A DNA stretch of 64,000 bases, taken from Oenanthe sinensis (taxonomy: Eukaryota > Streptophyta > Magnoliopsida > Apiales > Apiaceae). A model generated the notes under the pieces. It did no database searches, had not been told where the DNA came from, and saw only the letters and a list, made by a program, of their open reading frames with translations. The position numbers and the translations under genes were made by a program. Positions within the stretch are counted from its first letter, which is position 1. Each line of letters begins with the position of its first letter. The DNA is taken from NCBI GenBank assembly GCA_028671895.1, contig CM053796.1:42998860-43062859 (forward strand), written 5' to 3'. This document shows positions 13,001-23,582 of this stretch, piece by piece.

Positions 13001-15795
13001 TCTGATCAGATGGGTGAAATGATGAGTTGAAATATAATTGTTTATCATAATTTTTTTATTGCTTCTGCAAATGACAAAGGACTTTTTTCCAACTCAGTTA
13101 TGATTGATGAAAGTATATATCTTTCTTATCTTTAATTATAGATTTTTATGTTTGTTATCAGCGAGGAAAAGGATGCAGATATTACAGGTTCAGGCAACTT
13201 GGAAGAAGTTGGTCCCTCAGGGTCTATTACACTGTCCAAAAAACAGTTTTCTGGCAGATATGCCATTTCATCTGAGGAGTTCACAAGTGAATTAGTAAGG
13301 CCTTGAATGTCTTTGTTATAAAAAGTTTTAAGTGCACTGCTAGCATTGAGTTATGAATTGCCTTTACTGTTTTTATATATTAAACAGCCACATCATTATG
13401 CTTTAACATGAGTTGCTCGTTTTCATTTTCGTAGGTTGGAGCTAAATCACGTAATATTGGATATCTAAAAGGAAAAGTGCCGTCTTGGGTCGGTATTCCA
13501 ACTTCAGTTGCCCTACCTTTTGGCGTGTTCGAGAAAGTTCTTTCTGATGATTTAAACAAGGTTTATTCATCTAAAGTTTATCTTTTTATGCATTCATTGC
13601 CCAAACATATCTACAACCATAATTCACTTCAGCGCATGTGTTTTTATTCTTGTTTAATTTGTATTGATCCTGTGGCAAAGTCCCTTTTCCATTAATGCTG
13701 TTCAAAGTAGCAAGTAGGTACTGTAATTCTTTAGTTGTTATCTTCAATTCTATTTTATATTCGTGATGCATGCATAATCTTCAGGGAGTTGCAGAAAAGT
13801 TGCGAGTGTTGCAAAATAAGTTAGAAGAAGAAGAGTTAAGTGTCCTCCAGGAGATCCGGCAGACAGTTTTGGCACTTGAAGCACCACCACAATTGGTAAG
13901 CTTTCATAATATGGAGAGGAGTTAAGGGTGGTAAAAAAAAAAAAAAATCTTCTTTCACTTTGTTTAAATGAAAATTAACATTATAAGAAAATCATCTGAT
14001 AGAGAAATATATTTTAAGGCTCTGTTTGCAGTGCATATAGCTTTCATATGTATCCTGTTGTCTTCTTTATTTATTGATTCCCTATCACTAGCTAGTAGGC
14101 ATGATGTCTTTAATGGTAAATGGCGCTGGTTTAGTTTAGATCTTATGGAAATAACTATTTCAGGTACAAGAACTGAAATCCAAGATGCAAGGTTCTGGCA
14201 TGCCTTGGCCTGGTGATGAGGGCGTACAGCGATGGGATCAAGCATGGATGGCTATCAAGAAGGTAAATTATACATCGTTCTGCAAGTACCACATGATATG
14301 CTGCTGGATGATTAATTTTCTTCTTGATTGAAGCAATAAATTTTAAATTGCTGCCTCCACAGCACAGTCCTATTTCCTCAACTTCAAACAGCGCAATTTT
14401 TTTACCACATATTGATTTGGTTGAATTTCTGTTTGCCAATTTATAAAATGGACATAGCTCAGGTCTGGCGCTGATCCATGGTCCATATTTTGATTTGCCC
14501 TATGGCTACTTTTTAATCTACTTCTGTCTGGAAAAAGGGATCTCAGTATTACATTTACACCCAACTGCGACTAATTCAATGTTTATACGCCTTTTTTGTT
14601 TATCTATCAGGTATGGGCATCAAAGTGGAACGAGAGAGCATACTTCAGTACAAAGAAAGTGAAACTAGATCACAACTTTCTTTGCATGGCCGTCCTTGTT
14701 CAAGAAATAATAAATGCCGATTATGCATTCGTGATCCACACAACTAATCCATCTTCAGGTGATTCGTCAGAAATATACATAGAGGTAACCTTTTCTCTGT
14801 TACCTCCTGACAGTCCATACCTCCTGACAGTCATTGTAAACTGTAAATCATGGCTGACTCGTAAAGGTTCTTACATAAACATATAGTAATGGAGAATAGT
14901 TGGATCAAGTAATATCAGTTAGCCAGGTCTAGTTCTCTTTAAATAGTGACTCGAAAAATCGGAATGCTAATCTCTATATTCAACTTTTAAAGGTGGTGAA
15001 AGGGCTAGGAGAAACTCTTGTTGGAGCCTATCCAGGTCGCGCATTGAGCTTTGTGTGCAAGAAAAATGATCTCAACTCTCCTAAGGTAAATTTACAGCTT
15101 TCTTATTCTCTCCCATATATGTAGTTCACTTCGATTCTCCGGTGGATGTCAGCATACTGCCATTGTGAGAAACTTTAATATTATTAATTTCGGCGCAAAT
15201 ATGTATCCGACCTTATTTTTAAAAATTTCAGGTATTAGGTTACCCAAGCAAACCTATTGGCCTTTTTATTAGGCGCTCCATTATTTTTCGATCTGATTCC
15301 AATGGTGAAGATCTAGAAGGCTACGCTGGTGCTGGCCTCTATGATAGGTACATTTTCAGTAACTCACTTTTGTTGCATGCAATATTATTGACCAGCATTA
15401 TTGTCCGAAGTACCTGTTAACCCGTGCATTAAGCCACCAGCAACAAAATCGTTTCACACTTGTAGATCATTTTGTTTTATTTGTATTTTTGGCTCTGTTC
15501 AATATTCTGAAACTCCTGGTATTCTTGTTTCTTAAGCTTCTACTTGATTGATTTGTATTAGCTAAAGCAAATTCCTTACCTTTTTTGCAGTGTGCCAATG
15601 GATAAAGAAGACAAAGTTGTTGTTGACTACTCATCTGACCCTATAATAATCGACTCTAACTTCCAGAAATCCATACTCTCTAGCATTGCTCATGCTGGAA
15701 GTGCAATTGAAGAGCTCTATGGATCTCCTCAGGACATTGAAGGAGTGGTGAAAGATGGAAAGATCTATGTTGTTCAGACAAGACCGCAGATGTAA
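4026..15795 (+). CDS. GWD1: Alpha-glucan water dikinase 1, chloroplastic (R1/SEX1), 33 exons
   Basis: GWD1 transfers the beta-phosphate of ATP to C6 of glucosyl residues in amylopectin at the starch granule surface in plastids, which opens starch to degradation. Exons: 4026-4316, 4892-4933, 5029-5138, 5229-5307, 5446-5537, 5615-5768, 6201-6422, 6951-7289, 7379-7486, 7571-7669, 7795-7932, 8074-8162, 9212-9346, 9633-9795, 9896-9985, 10062-10247, 10493-10555, 10642-10704, 10793-10852, 10953-11105, 11454-11537, 12077-12253, 12331-12437, 12551-12764, 12859-12962, 13162-13294, 13435-13560, 13785-13895, 14164-14262, 14611-14784, 14993-15085, 15232-15347, 15591-15795. All phases join, giving 1472 codons plus stop (potato R1 is 1464). 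A basic, Ser-rich transit peptide precedes two CBM45 modules, each with the LVFHWGG / LTLHWAL type Trp motif. The phosphohistidine sits in PDVLSHVSVRARN, about residue 1077. The C-terminal nucleotide-binding domain ends in KIYVVQTRPQM. The gene appears fully intact. Confidence 0.96.
4134..4211 (+). repeat. In-frame 39-bp tandem duplication in the GWD1 transit peptide
   Basis: Bases 4134-4172 are repeated at 4173-4211, differing only at the last base. This duplicates the 13 residues LQDTSRLRKLPLS in frame within exon 1, before the first CBM45 module. It accounts for much of the extra length relative to other GWD1 precursors. Confidence 0.93.
8217..8450. mobile_element. Solo-LTR-like insertion (TRIM-sized) in GWD1 intron 12
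   Basis: The 234-bp segment begins TGTAACACCCCAGTTCCACA and ends GACCCGGGTTGTCACA, so it has the TG...CA ends of LTRs. The 5 bp CTTGT flank both sides (8212-8216 and 8451-8455), matching a retroviral-type integrase target duplication. It sits wholly inside intron 12 (8163-9211). No internal domain or second LTR is visible. A solo LTR from a TRIM or other small LTR element is the simplest reading. Confidence 0.75.
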
Positions 15796-16341
15796 GCAAA
15801 AGTCTGGTTTCAAGATCCCGATATTATTCCAAGGCAAGAAATTGGAGACTGTCTACCAAACAAGTTCCTGGGAACACTCTTATTCTTATAGTACCTCACA
15901 ATCCAAGAAATACTCTAAAACGATAAAAGAAAAGCACAAGCTTGCAGTAGAATCCAATAAATACTATTAAAATGTTGAAAGAGTCAGTAGTAGATAATAG
16001 ACTTGTTTTAGGGGCAGTTATTTTACTCATAAACTTGATAAAAACTGTATGTGAGCCGTCTCAGTTACTATCTTATTAATTTGAAGCTCACAATAGTCAG
16101 AGAACCTGTAATTATATCAATAATATCTTGATACTTTTTAATAAATAATTGCATCAAAGATTATGGTGTTGAATTTTCAATGTATTAAATGCTGTTACTG
16201 TAATATAACATTCTACTATTCTATCTGTGTATCCTGATCGAATACTTAATTTACTCAGAGGCTGAGTTGTTAAATGGTTTAGAAAAAGAAAGTAAAGTGT
16301 TTAGTGCCGAGACAAATTGTAATATACTCGTATAGGTACCA
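15796..16341 (+). other. GWD1 3' flank and probable 3' UTR
   Basis: Downstream of the GWD1 stop the sequence is AT-rich, with AATAAA-type signals such as CCAATAAATACT near 15954. No coding potential is seen until the chimeric ORF at 16345. Confidence 0.5.
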
Positions 16342-16344
16342 TCA

Positions 16345-16668
16345 ATGGAGCTAACAATAATAAACAAAAACAAAACAAACATAAGAGAGCAACATCAAGT
16401 GGAGTACTCTCGCTTCTTCAATCCTCACACTCAATCAACAACAACAACAACTCATCATCATCCTTGTCTCACTCTTTCTGATAGATCTTCAGACATGTCG
16501 TCGGTAACATCTCTTCGGGTACAAGAGGGTTTTCAAGTTTTGAAGGTTGGAAATGGTGAAACATTGAATCAAGTTCTTAAGAATTGTTATTCTATGTTGT
16601 ATGGAAATGGTGAGAGGTGTGCCTACTTCCATGGGCAAAAAAGAATAGAATATTTTGAGCTACTATGA
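16345..16668 (+). CDS. Chimeric 107-codon ORF: PHS1 exon-1 fragment fused to neprosin-leader copy
   Basis: The ORF starts with an ATG matching codon 9 of PHS1 (MELTIINKNKTNIREQ). It follows PHS1 exon 1 for about 44 residues, to the His/Thr-rich HHHPCLTL. After about 18 residues of unknown origin (SDRSSDMSSVTSL...), the rest comes from DNA that also lies just upstream of the neprosin gene (16529-16673 corresponds to 31307-31462). The fragment has no introns and lies about 550 bp after the GWD1 stop. The open frame may be chance, since the second half derives from a probable untranslated leader. No known domain is complete. It is best treated as a duplication-born pseudogene-like ORF unless transcripts are shown. 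Confidence 0.4.
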   Translation: MELTIINKNKTNIREQHQVEYSRFFNPHTQSTTTTTHHHPCLTLSDRSSDMSSVTSLRVQEGFQVLKVGNGETLNQVLKNCYSMLYGNGERCAYFHGQKRIEYFELL

Positions 16669-16954
16669 TCACAAATTAGGGCTTCCCGATCTCGAGGATT
16701 GAAAACAAATTAGTATTTTGTTAAAAATTAAGCACACAACATTGACATTCAAGTTGAACCGATTCATATGGAACTAACCCGATTACAGCACAAACAAGTC
16801 AAATATAAACAAAATAACAGTCTCGTAAGGAATCATTTATTAGAGTTGTCGACAATTCAAATAAACCAGAAAATTGCACAATCTAGAGTTCTCGACAATT
16901 TAAATAAACCAGAAAATTAAAACAGAAGGAATTGACAATCAAGTGATCCAAGTG

Positions 16955-17809
16955 TTACACAATTGACATCATTGTCAGTAGTGGTATATGCTGCGCAATG
17001 CACTGCTGCACAGACTGCAGTCCTGCACTAGTGCTGCTACCTGGAGGCCGGACATCTGAAATAAAGAGTAGAAAGCGTTAATAATATATGAGCGGCAGTA
17101 ACAAAGTTCCCTTAGATCTCACAAAAATTATACACATCGTTCATTACATTTAGCATATAATCTAAAACATATCTCATCTCAGCAACAAAACACATCCAGT
17201 AATAATCATTACATAGAATAATACGAAACCATGAATTCGTTGAACGAGTACTTGGCAAAAGCAGATATTGAATACTATCTAGTAAGGCTTTGTTGTTTAT
17301 TATAAAGATTTATAGAATACGATATTTTAACATACCTGTGTCTGTGTCGTCGAAAGCACTCCTTGGCGGCATATAAAGTCTGGATGCGAGATCAATACAT
17401 GGGCAGCTATTTGTTTATGTAGATAAAAATACACAATCAATAAATCACGGATATTACCTAAAACATATCTGATGCGTTTTTTGACGGTGCAAGAAAATAG
17501 TGATGACATCCTTTTGAAAACTGATCTACACCTGGACGGCCTGGTCGTAAATTCTAGGAAAAGAAAATCAATAGCATCTTGCATATCAAACGCCAACTCT
17601 CTTATTACTGTCAAGGACACATTTATTGTTGGATGATGATTATATTTCTCCTCGGCTTCTCTTAACGTAGTACTTTGCAGGCCCTTGTCTAGTTCACGTT
17701 GCGCCACTTGCAATTCGCCCCTCATTCCATCAAAAGCTTTATTGTCCTTAAACTCCAACAACTGCTCTATTCTTTTTGCAGCATAATAGACCATTGACTC
17801 GGTTGCCAT
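16955..17809 (-). CDS. Small CC-domain NLR-like protein (Rx_N only)
   Basis: The start ATG is at 17807-17809. The N-terminus MATESMVYYAAKRIEQLL, the later VIRELAFDMQDAIDFLF (matching the helix with the E-D-V-I-D-type motif) and the basic KRMSSLFSCTVKKRI are typical of the coiled-coil Rx_N domain of plant CC-NLR resistance proteins. Unspliced, the ORF runs 160 codons to 17327. A better model uses a donor at 17457 (TTTTAG|GTAATATCC) and an acceptor before 17055 (TTTCAG|ATGTCC). This gives exons 17458-17809 and 16955-17055, a 150-residue protein, in phase, ending in LLTMMSIV. No NB-ARC or LRR follows in the window. It may be a CC-only protein or a truncated NLR. Confidence 0.5.
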
Positions 17810-19069
17810 TGAAATAAAAAATTATCAGTTTGTTTGTAGGGTTTGATTTTCAACATTGTGTGTATTTATAGGCCATCGTATTCAATTTTAATTAGGAACT
17901 GTAGATGGAAATTTTAATTAGGAAGTGTTGATTAGGAAATTGGTTAATGTGTTGAAGGAATTAAATTTTGATTAGGAAATTGTAGAATGTGTTGATGGAA
18001 TTACTTCATACAGTAATCAGTGATTACCTTAAAAGTTAAAACCCTTTGCATATTAAATGGCCGACAACAAATATTTATTACAGATTTACAGATAATGACC
18101 ATGCTTGAGTGACTTGTGGGCATAGTTTTTTTTATAGGAGTAAAGGACATGTTTTTAATATTATATTATTTCATTATTTTATATAACATTTAGCTTTTAA
18201 TACTCTAATTTATATTCACGTACAAGAAAATGTAGTATTTATTTATTTTAATATTTTATTTTATTTCTTGATTTATATTTATTTTGATTTTATATATAGA
18301 TATATTATTAATTATGACATTTATATTTTCAAAAATTAAATATATGCATATATATACCCAAAATATTATAATATTATTAGTTAATACTCTTTTTAGTTAT
18401 GTATTTATTTTGATTTGTATTAAATAGAATTATTCTCTATTTAATCCTGCAATTGTTGCGCCTGTTTACCCACCTAATTATTCTCTGACTGCAAATTTTG
18501 ATTTGTATACTTTTTGCAAGTTCACTATGATTATTATGATGTTTTGCATGTACAAAGCTAGCAATAAATTTAAACACAGCATAATGTTGTAAAACACGTA
18601 GATACATATAAAAATATATTTTCATTAATTATAAAAATATATTTTATAGTCATGCGGCCATGCCTGATGCACACATAGTTGCGTATCTCAATAGAAATGA
18701 ATGTATAATTAGTAACTGTACTTGAACCTAATTTGCACTCAACTCACAGAACATTCTATTCTATTTTACAAACATTTCATAAACTCATATTTTTTACATG
18801 ATCAGCTAATTTCACATGTAAGCTAGTCAGCCTATAAATAAGAAAGATGCAAACCATATAAGCAATCACACACTGTCATTTAACATTTATATGTGATTAT
18901 AATTAGAAAGACCAAATAAATTAGCTTGGAAGCAGATATTACATAATAAAAAACAACATTGTTTTGTATAATAGGAAAGTTGTGATTTGATTAAATGGGT
19001 GGGTGGGACAACTGTATGAATAATTTTTTATATATGTAATTATAAACTCAGCCGTAAAGTGTGAACATA

Positions 19070-19106
<37 letters not shown>

Positions 19107-19334
19107 TATTATTTTTGAAATTGTGAATAATTGGTGAGACATCCAAAATATTTTTTTTTAAAATTATTGGAACAGGGGGTACAAATTAAATTTAAATCAA
19201 GGGCGTATATGCTCCACACAAAATTATAAACCTCAATCTGAACTGTAGCTTGAAGTGTTACTTCATTTGTCCTGGTTCCCCTTAACATCCTCGTGTATGA
19301 ATGTATGATATAAACATATACGAGTACTCTCACT
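17810..19334. other. AT-rich intergenic region with TA microsatellite
   Basis: No coding gene is recognised. The region includes the probable upstream promoter of the minus-strand CC gene and a (TA)n run at about 19073-19103. Confidence 0.6.
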
Positions 19335-19405
19335 CAATACCTCACTCTACTCCAACCCCCAAAACCAAATCAAAATCAAAACAAAGACAGACAGAAAATG
19401 GCCCT
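19335..19405 (+). repeat. Fragment of the PHS1 5' leader
   Basis: The sequence ACCTCACTCTACTCC, then CCAAATCAAAATCAAAAC and ACAGAAAATGGC, matches the DNA immediately upstream of and including the first codons of PHS1 (minus strand around 62003-62070). It also matches the start of the decayed PHS1 copy at 20063. Similarity stops just after the ATG. Confidence 0.65.
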
Positions 19406-20062
19406 ATAATAAAATTTAGAGGGGAAATAGGATTTTTAAAATAAAAAATATATAATATAATTTAAATATAATATAATTTTTTGGTGTCATTAAAAATATT
19501 AATTTAATAAAAAATATTCAATAAAAAATATTACAAATACTCTTACAATTAATTTACTTTATTGATGTGAAATATTTAAAATATTAACTTAGCAACTTTA
19601 AAATCACGGCACTCCATCATAAGTCAGTTGAGTTCAATATATAACAACAAAACAAGTTTTTATAAGAAAATGAATATAAATGCAGGCGTTTGTTTTTAAA
19701 TTATTTTTCTAACTAACAAGATGACGCTGTTTTATTAAAAAAATAATAATTAATTTTTAATTAAAAATTAAAAAGGTGTTTATCATTCAAATTTGATAAA
19801 ACAAATGTTGGTATTAGGTTAAATGAACAATGTTTTGTCTATATGTTTTTTCTTTAAGTTTATTGATATTTATTTATTGTTTGAATTAGGTTAAATGAAA
19901 AATATATATTGTTTTTATATTTTCTTTTACGAGTTAATCACACAAAATTAATGAACTAATAAATTTTTTTTCCAAACATTTTTAAAATTGTATTATATTA
20001 TTTATTAAACAAATTGAATAAAAAGCACGCAAATTAACACGTTTCAGACCGGACCGACCCAA
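19406..20062. other. AT-rich spacer
   Basis: Poly-A/T-rich DNA separates two partial copies of the PHS1 leader. No gene is seen. Confidence 0.5.
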
Positions 20063-23000
20063 CCCGCTCCCCAAAAAACCAAATCAAAATCAAAACAAAC
20101 ACAGAGAGAGAAAATGGCGGGAAGCAGCTTAACATAGCGTTAATAATGGGTCTGTTTGAGATTTCTTATATAAATTATTTATTTTTAAGAAAAATATGTA
20201 TTTTTATATTTTTTAAAATTTTTAATATTTAATTTAAAATTTTTAATACCAAATCTTATTTTTAAAATAAAAAATAAATTATTTATTTACAGAAAAAATA
20301 TATACATACTTAATTTTTTAAAAAATAAATAACTTATTTATAGAAATAAGATTCCAAACACGCACAATAATAAACAAAAACAAAACAAACACCAAGTCAA
20401 ATCCTCATCAAGTTATCGATGAGTACTCTCGCTTCTTCAATCCTCACACTCCATCAACAACTCATCATCATCGTTGTCTCATTCCTCTCCAATCCTCCCG
20501 AACAACCTAGATCTCTTCTTCTAATTCCGATTCTCCCGGCTCTCTGCGCCTCTTCGCTGATCGCTTCTTTGTTCTCCTCGCCTCTCTCCTTTGCATAAGT
20601 TATCGATTCTCGTTTTTTGTGATGACCTGTTAATTATTAGAGTCTAATAGAATTCGATGCTCTCTGTCTTTCCTGTATTTTGATTTTTGTCTATCTACTA
20701 TCGGTTTTTTATATTTTGCTTGTTTTTTTAATAGCGTGTTGATTATTGTGTTAAGGCGAAGCTTGCTTATGATTTGTGTGGTAATGACGGTAACATTAAA
20801 TTTTGTGCTCAAGAGTATGATTTGAATTTAACTAGTAATGTTTTTTTTATAATTGCTCGACTGTTTCATTCATTTTTTTATGCCTTTGTATTTTTCTGGA
20901 TTGTTATGATTGTGTACTAGATACTGTGGTGAGGCTAAGATCGATTTTGTCTAGTACGTATTTGATTTCTTTACTGTTATATATCAATTACTGCTGTGTT
21001 ACAGTTTCATAACATATAGTTTTCTCTGTTTTTTAGTTTCGCTTCATGTTCCAAAGTTTTTAGCATTGTTCATAAGTGTTTTGTTTTTCTATATATTTCT
21101 CGTTTTCTTATGATTGTGTGTTGATTGCTTTGTTATGGCTACGCTCAATTTTGTCTAATTCGTTTTAGTTTTTCTATATTCTTGTGTAATAACTACTATC
21201 ATGTTATCGTTTCATGAATTTGAACTTCACGTGTACAAGTTTCTGTTTCTCAGTGGATTTCTCGTGACACGGCTTTTTTCCGGTGTTCTTACTCTGAACC
21301 ACGATTTGCCTAATTACTTGAAGGGATCTAGATAACAATTTGTGTGAGCTTGATAATAACTGTGATTTCTGTGCTCAATAGTATGATCTAAAAACAAATA
21401 GTCAGTAATGTTTATTTTGTGAAGTAAATAATTAGTAATATATGAGCGCTAAGTTTTTACTTGAATATGCTTTCTTTCACTCTGCTTACAAGAACCACTA
21501 ATTATGAAATTTTGTGCTTTTACTGAGTAGGTTTATGATACTTGCTGATTGGGTATCGAATTATGTGAGATGTTCGGCATAGATCATTTTATTTTCTTTA
21601 AATTCTTCTGACATACATTTACATCTTTCTCTCTAGAAAGAGTGTAGTAAACTTGTGTTTAGTCCATAGTAGGCAGTTATAGTCGGAACAGCTCTTTTTC
21701 TATGCTTTCCTATTGGCAGCTAAAACTGCTCTTGCTTTTTTCTTAATGTCTGTAGCTCATATATTGCAGGAGGAGCACTACATTTCAAAGCTGCATATTA
21801 CTTGGCCTCAGGTTCATGTTTATCTGGATACCCTGCCAGGGGAAGCAGAGTTGTGTTCTTTAGTTACAAAGACTCTAAAGGCCAGGCAAGCTGCTCAATA
21901 TTCTTGCACGTTCCTTGTTCACAGAATATAATATGCAACACTAAAGATGAGCAGATTTCTCATCTGCATATTATATGAAAGTCAATGTGTCATACCTAAT
22001 TTAGTTTTAATCCTCTTGATATATATCGTGTGAGGTTTAATTTGAAGATGAAACTAGATGGTTTTCTAGAAACAGATTTTGTAGACAAGAAATACACTGC
22101 ACTGTCAAATTTGTTTAGTTTGTAGCTCCAAGGTATTTTACTTGTGTGTATGGATAGATGCTGGAGAGCCCTCCAGTAACTTCGGGTCTGCTCGCTCACC
22201 TCCATCATAGTGCGTCATTTCAAGGAATCTCCATATAGGTGAGAAGTTTTTCCTTGTTTTAATCTTGCTTCGTTGCATACATGTTATTCTTGTTCATATC
22301 AGTTTGTTTTATGTCTAATGTAAAGCAAGTAATCCATACCTGTGATCTGTGCAGACCTACCAAGGATTGGAGCCCTGTGCCTTTTGCTAATACGCAGTCC
22401 CATCGAATGCCACAAATTTTGAATCATGAAGCTGTCCAAAACTCAAATACACTAGAACCCATATATTACATTCCTGGAGGGGCTACTCATCCTAATTTTC
22501 CTCCTAGTTTCACATCTTTACTGATGAGCTGTAGCCCTGCTGTTCAACAAGGTAGACTGCTACCCATGTCTACATCATCATTGCTCTAATACTGCTTGCA
22601 CTGGTTCTCTACACTGATATATTCCTTTGTTGTGTATATATATGCACTACCGTCTGTCTTAGAGAATGCAGATCTGAAAGATCAAATTGCGGAATTTCTT
22701 TTTATACTGCAACTCAATATCAGTATGCACTAATTATGTTTCATTCTGAAGGAATATTTTTGTAGTCTTTGATTCCATTGACCAAATCCAAATTATTCCC
22801 CATTACCAAGTGAATACTTACTAATTGACTTGTTTTTATATCTTGTTCTTGGGCAGAGGTATTTGGGGGACTCTTCCTTTCAAGGTATTTCTACATTATA
22901 TAGTCCTTGTCTTTATTTTCCCGAATAGTAAGTTAGTAAGGTTATTGCATAATTACATTAGCATAATGCCACATTTTCTACATCAGCGTTCAGGATAAAA

Positions 23001-23582
23001 GTTACTATTTTCAAATTTTAACTGCTGTGATAAGATGCATTCTACTTGCACAATTATTGGCAAATGTACTTCGACGAGAATGTATCATATTATGTATCAG
23101 ATGTAAAAGCAAAATGATAGGAATATACAAAACAGAATAAAAAGCTTCAATGTTTTTGAGAAGAGGTGGAATTCATCCGTTCACAAATGATTGGTGGCAT
23201 AAGACTAATGTGTTCCTGAATGCGTTTTTGACTTCTTCTAACGTTTGAAATTCTGATCATTGAAGTAGTGTTTGGTTTTTCATTTCCAGATATGCTGATG
23301 AAAGTTCAGAAGGTCTTCATCGAAGTAGGTGATGATTTGACGATAGGATAATGGAGTCTTCTGCAGCTTGGAAACCCCAATGTACTGGCTTATCTTTCAT
23401 AACCGATAAACAAACGTTACACGGATCATAAGACCCTTATGGGCTGAAGTATCAATATTTTTCTTTACAGCCATTAGGATTTGTAAAGTTTTTGTTAAAA
23501 ATATTTCTATATTATGTCTGACTAAAACATCTTTATATTGTTTCGAGGTTGCGAGATAAAAAAAGATTTTGTATAAAGAAAC
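20063..23582 (+). pseudogene. Decayed duplicate of PHS1
   Basis: This 3.5-kb block is a copy of the PHS1 locus (58.0-62.07 kb), in opposite orientation, including leader, introns and 3' flank. Exon equivalents are exon 1 20114-20593 (with a MITE inside), exon 2 21770-21885, the remainder of exon 4 to 22238, exon 5 22355-22551, exon 7 22857-22884 and exon 8 23290-23351. Many lesions show it is dead. A 220-bp MITE splits exon 1, which also has a TAG. Exon 2 is 116 instead of 117 nt. Exon 3 and the first part of exon 4 are deleted. Exon 4 has a TAG and a lost base. Exon 6 lacks its acceptor end and its donor GT reads GA. Exon 5 remains the same length as in the parent. Confidence 0.9.
20147..20366. 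mobile_element. hAT-like MITE inserted in exon 1 of the PHS1 pseudogene
   Basis: The ends are imperfect inverted repeats: TGGGTCTGTTTGAGAT on the left and, on the other strand, TGTGCGTGTTTGGAATCT. The interior is AT-rich and partly self-complementary. It interrupts sequence that is continuous in the parental gene (leader plus codons 1-5 on the left, the AATAATAAAC of codons 12-15 on the right). The flanking TAATAA is consistent with a degraded 8-bp duplication. Confidence 0.65.
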
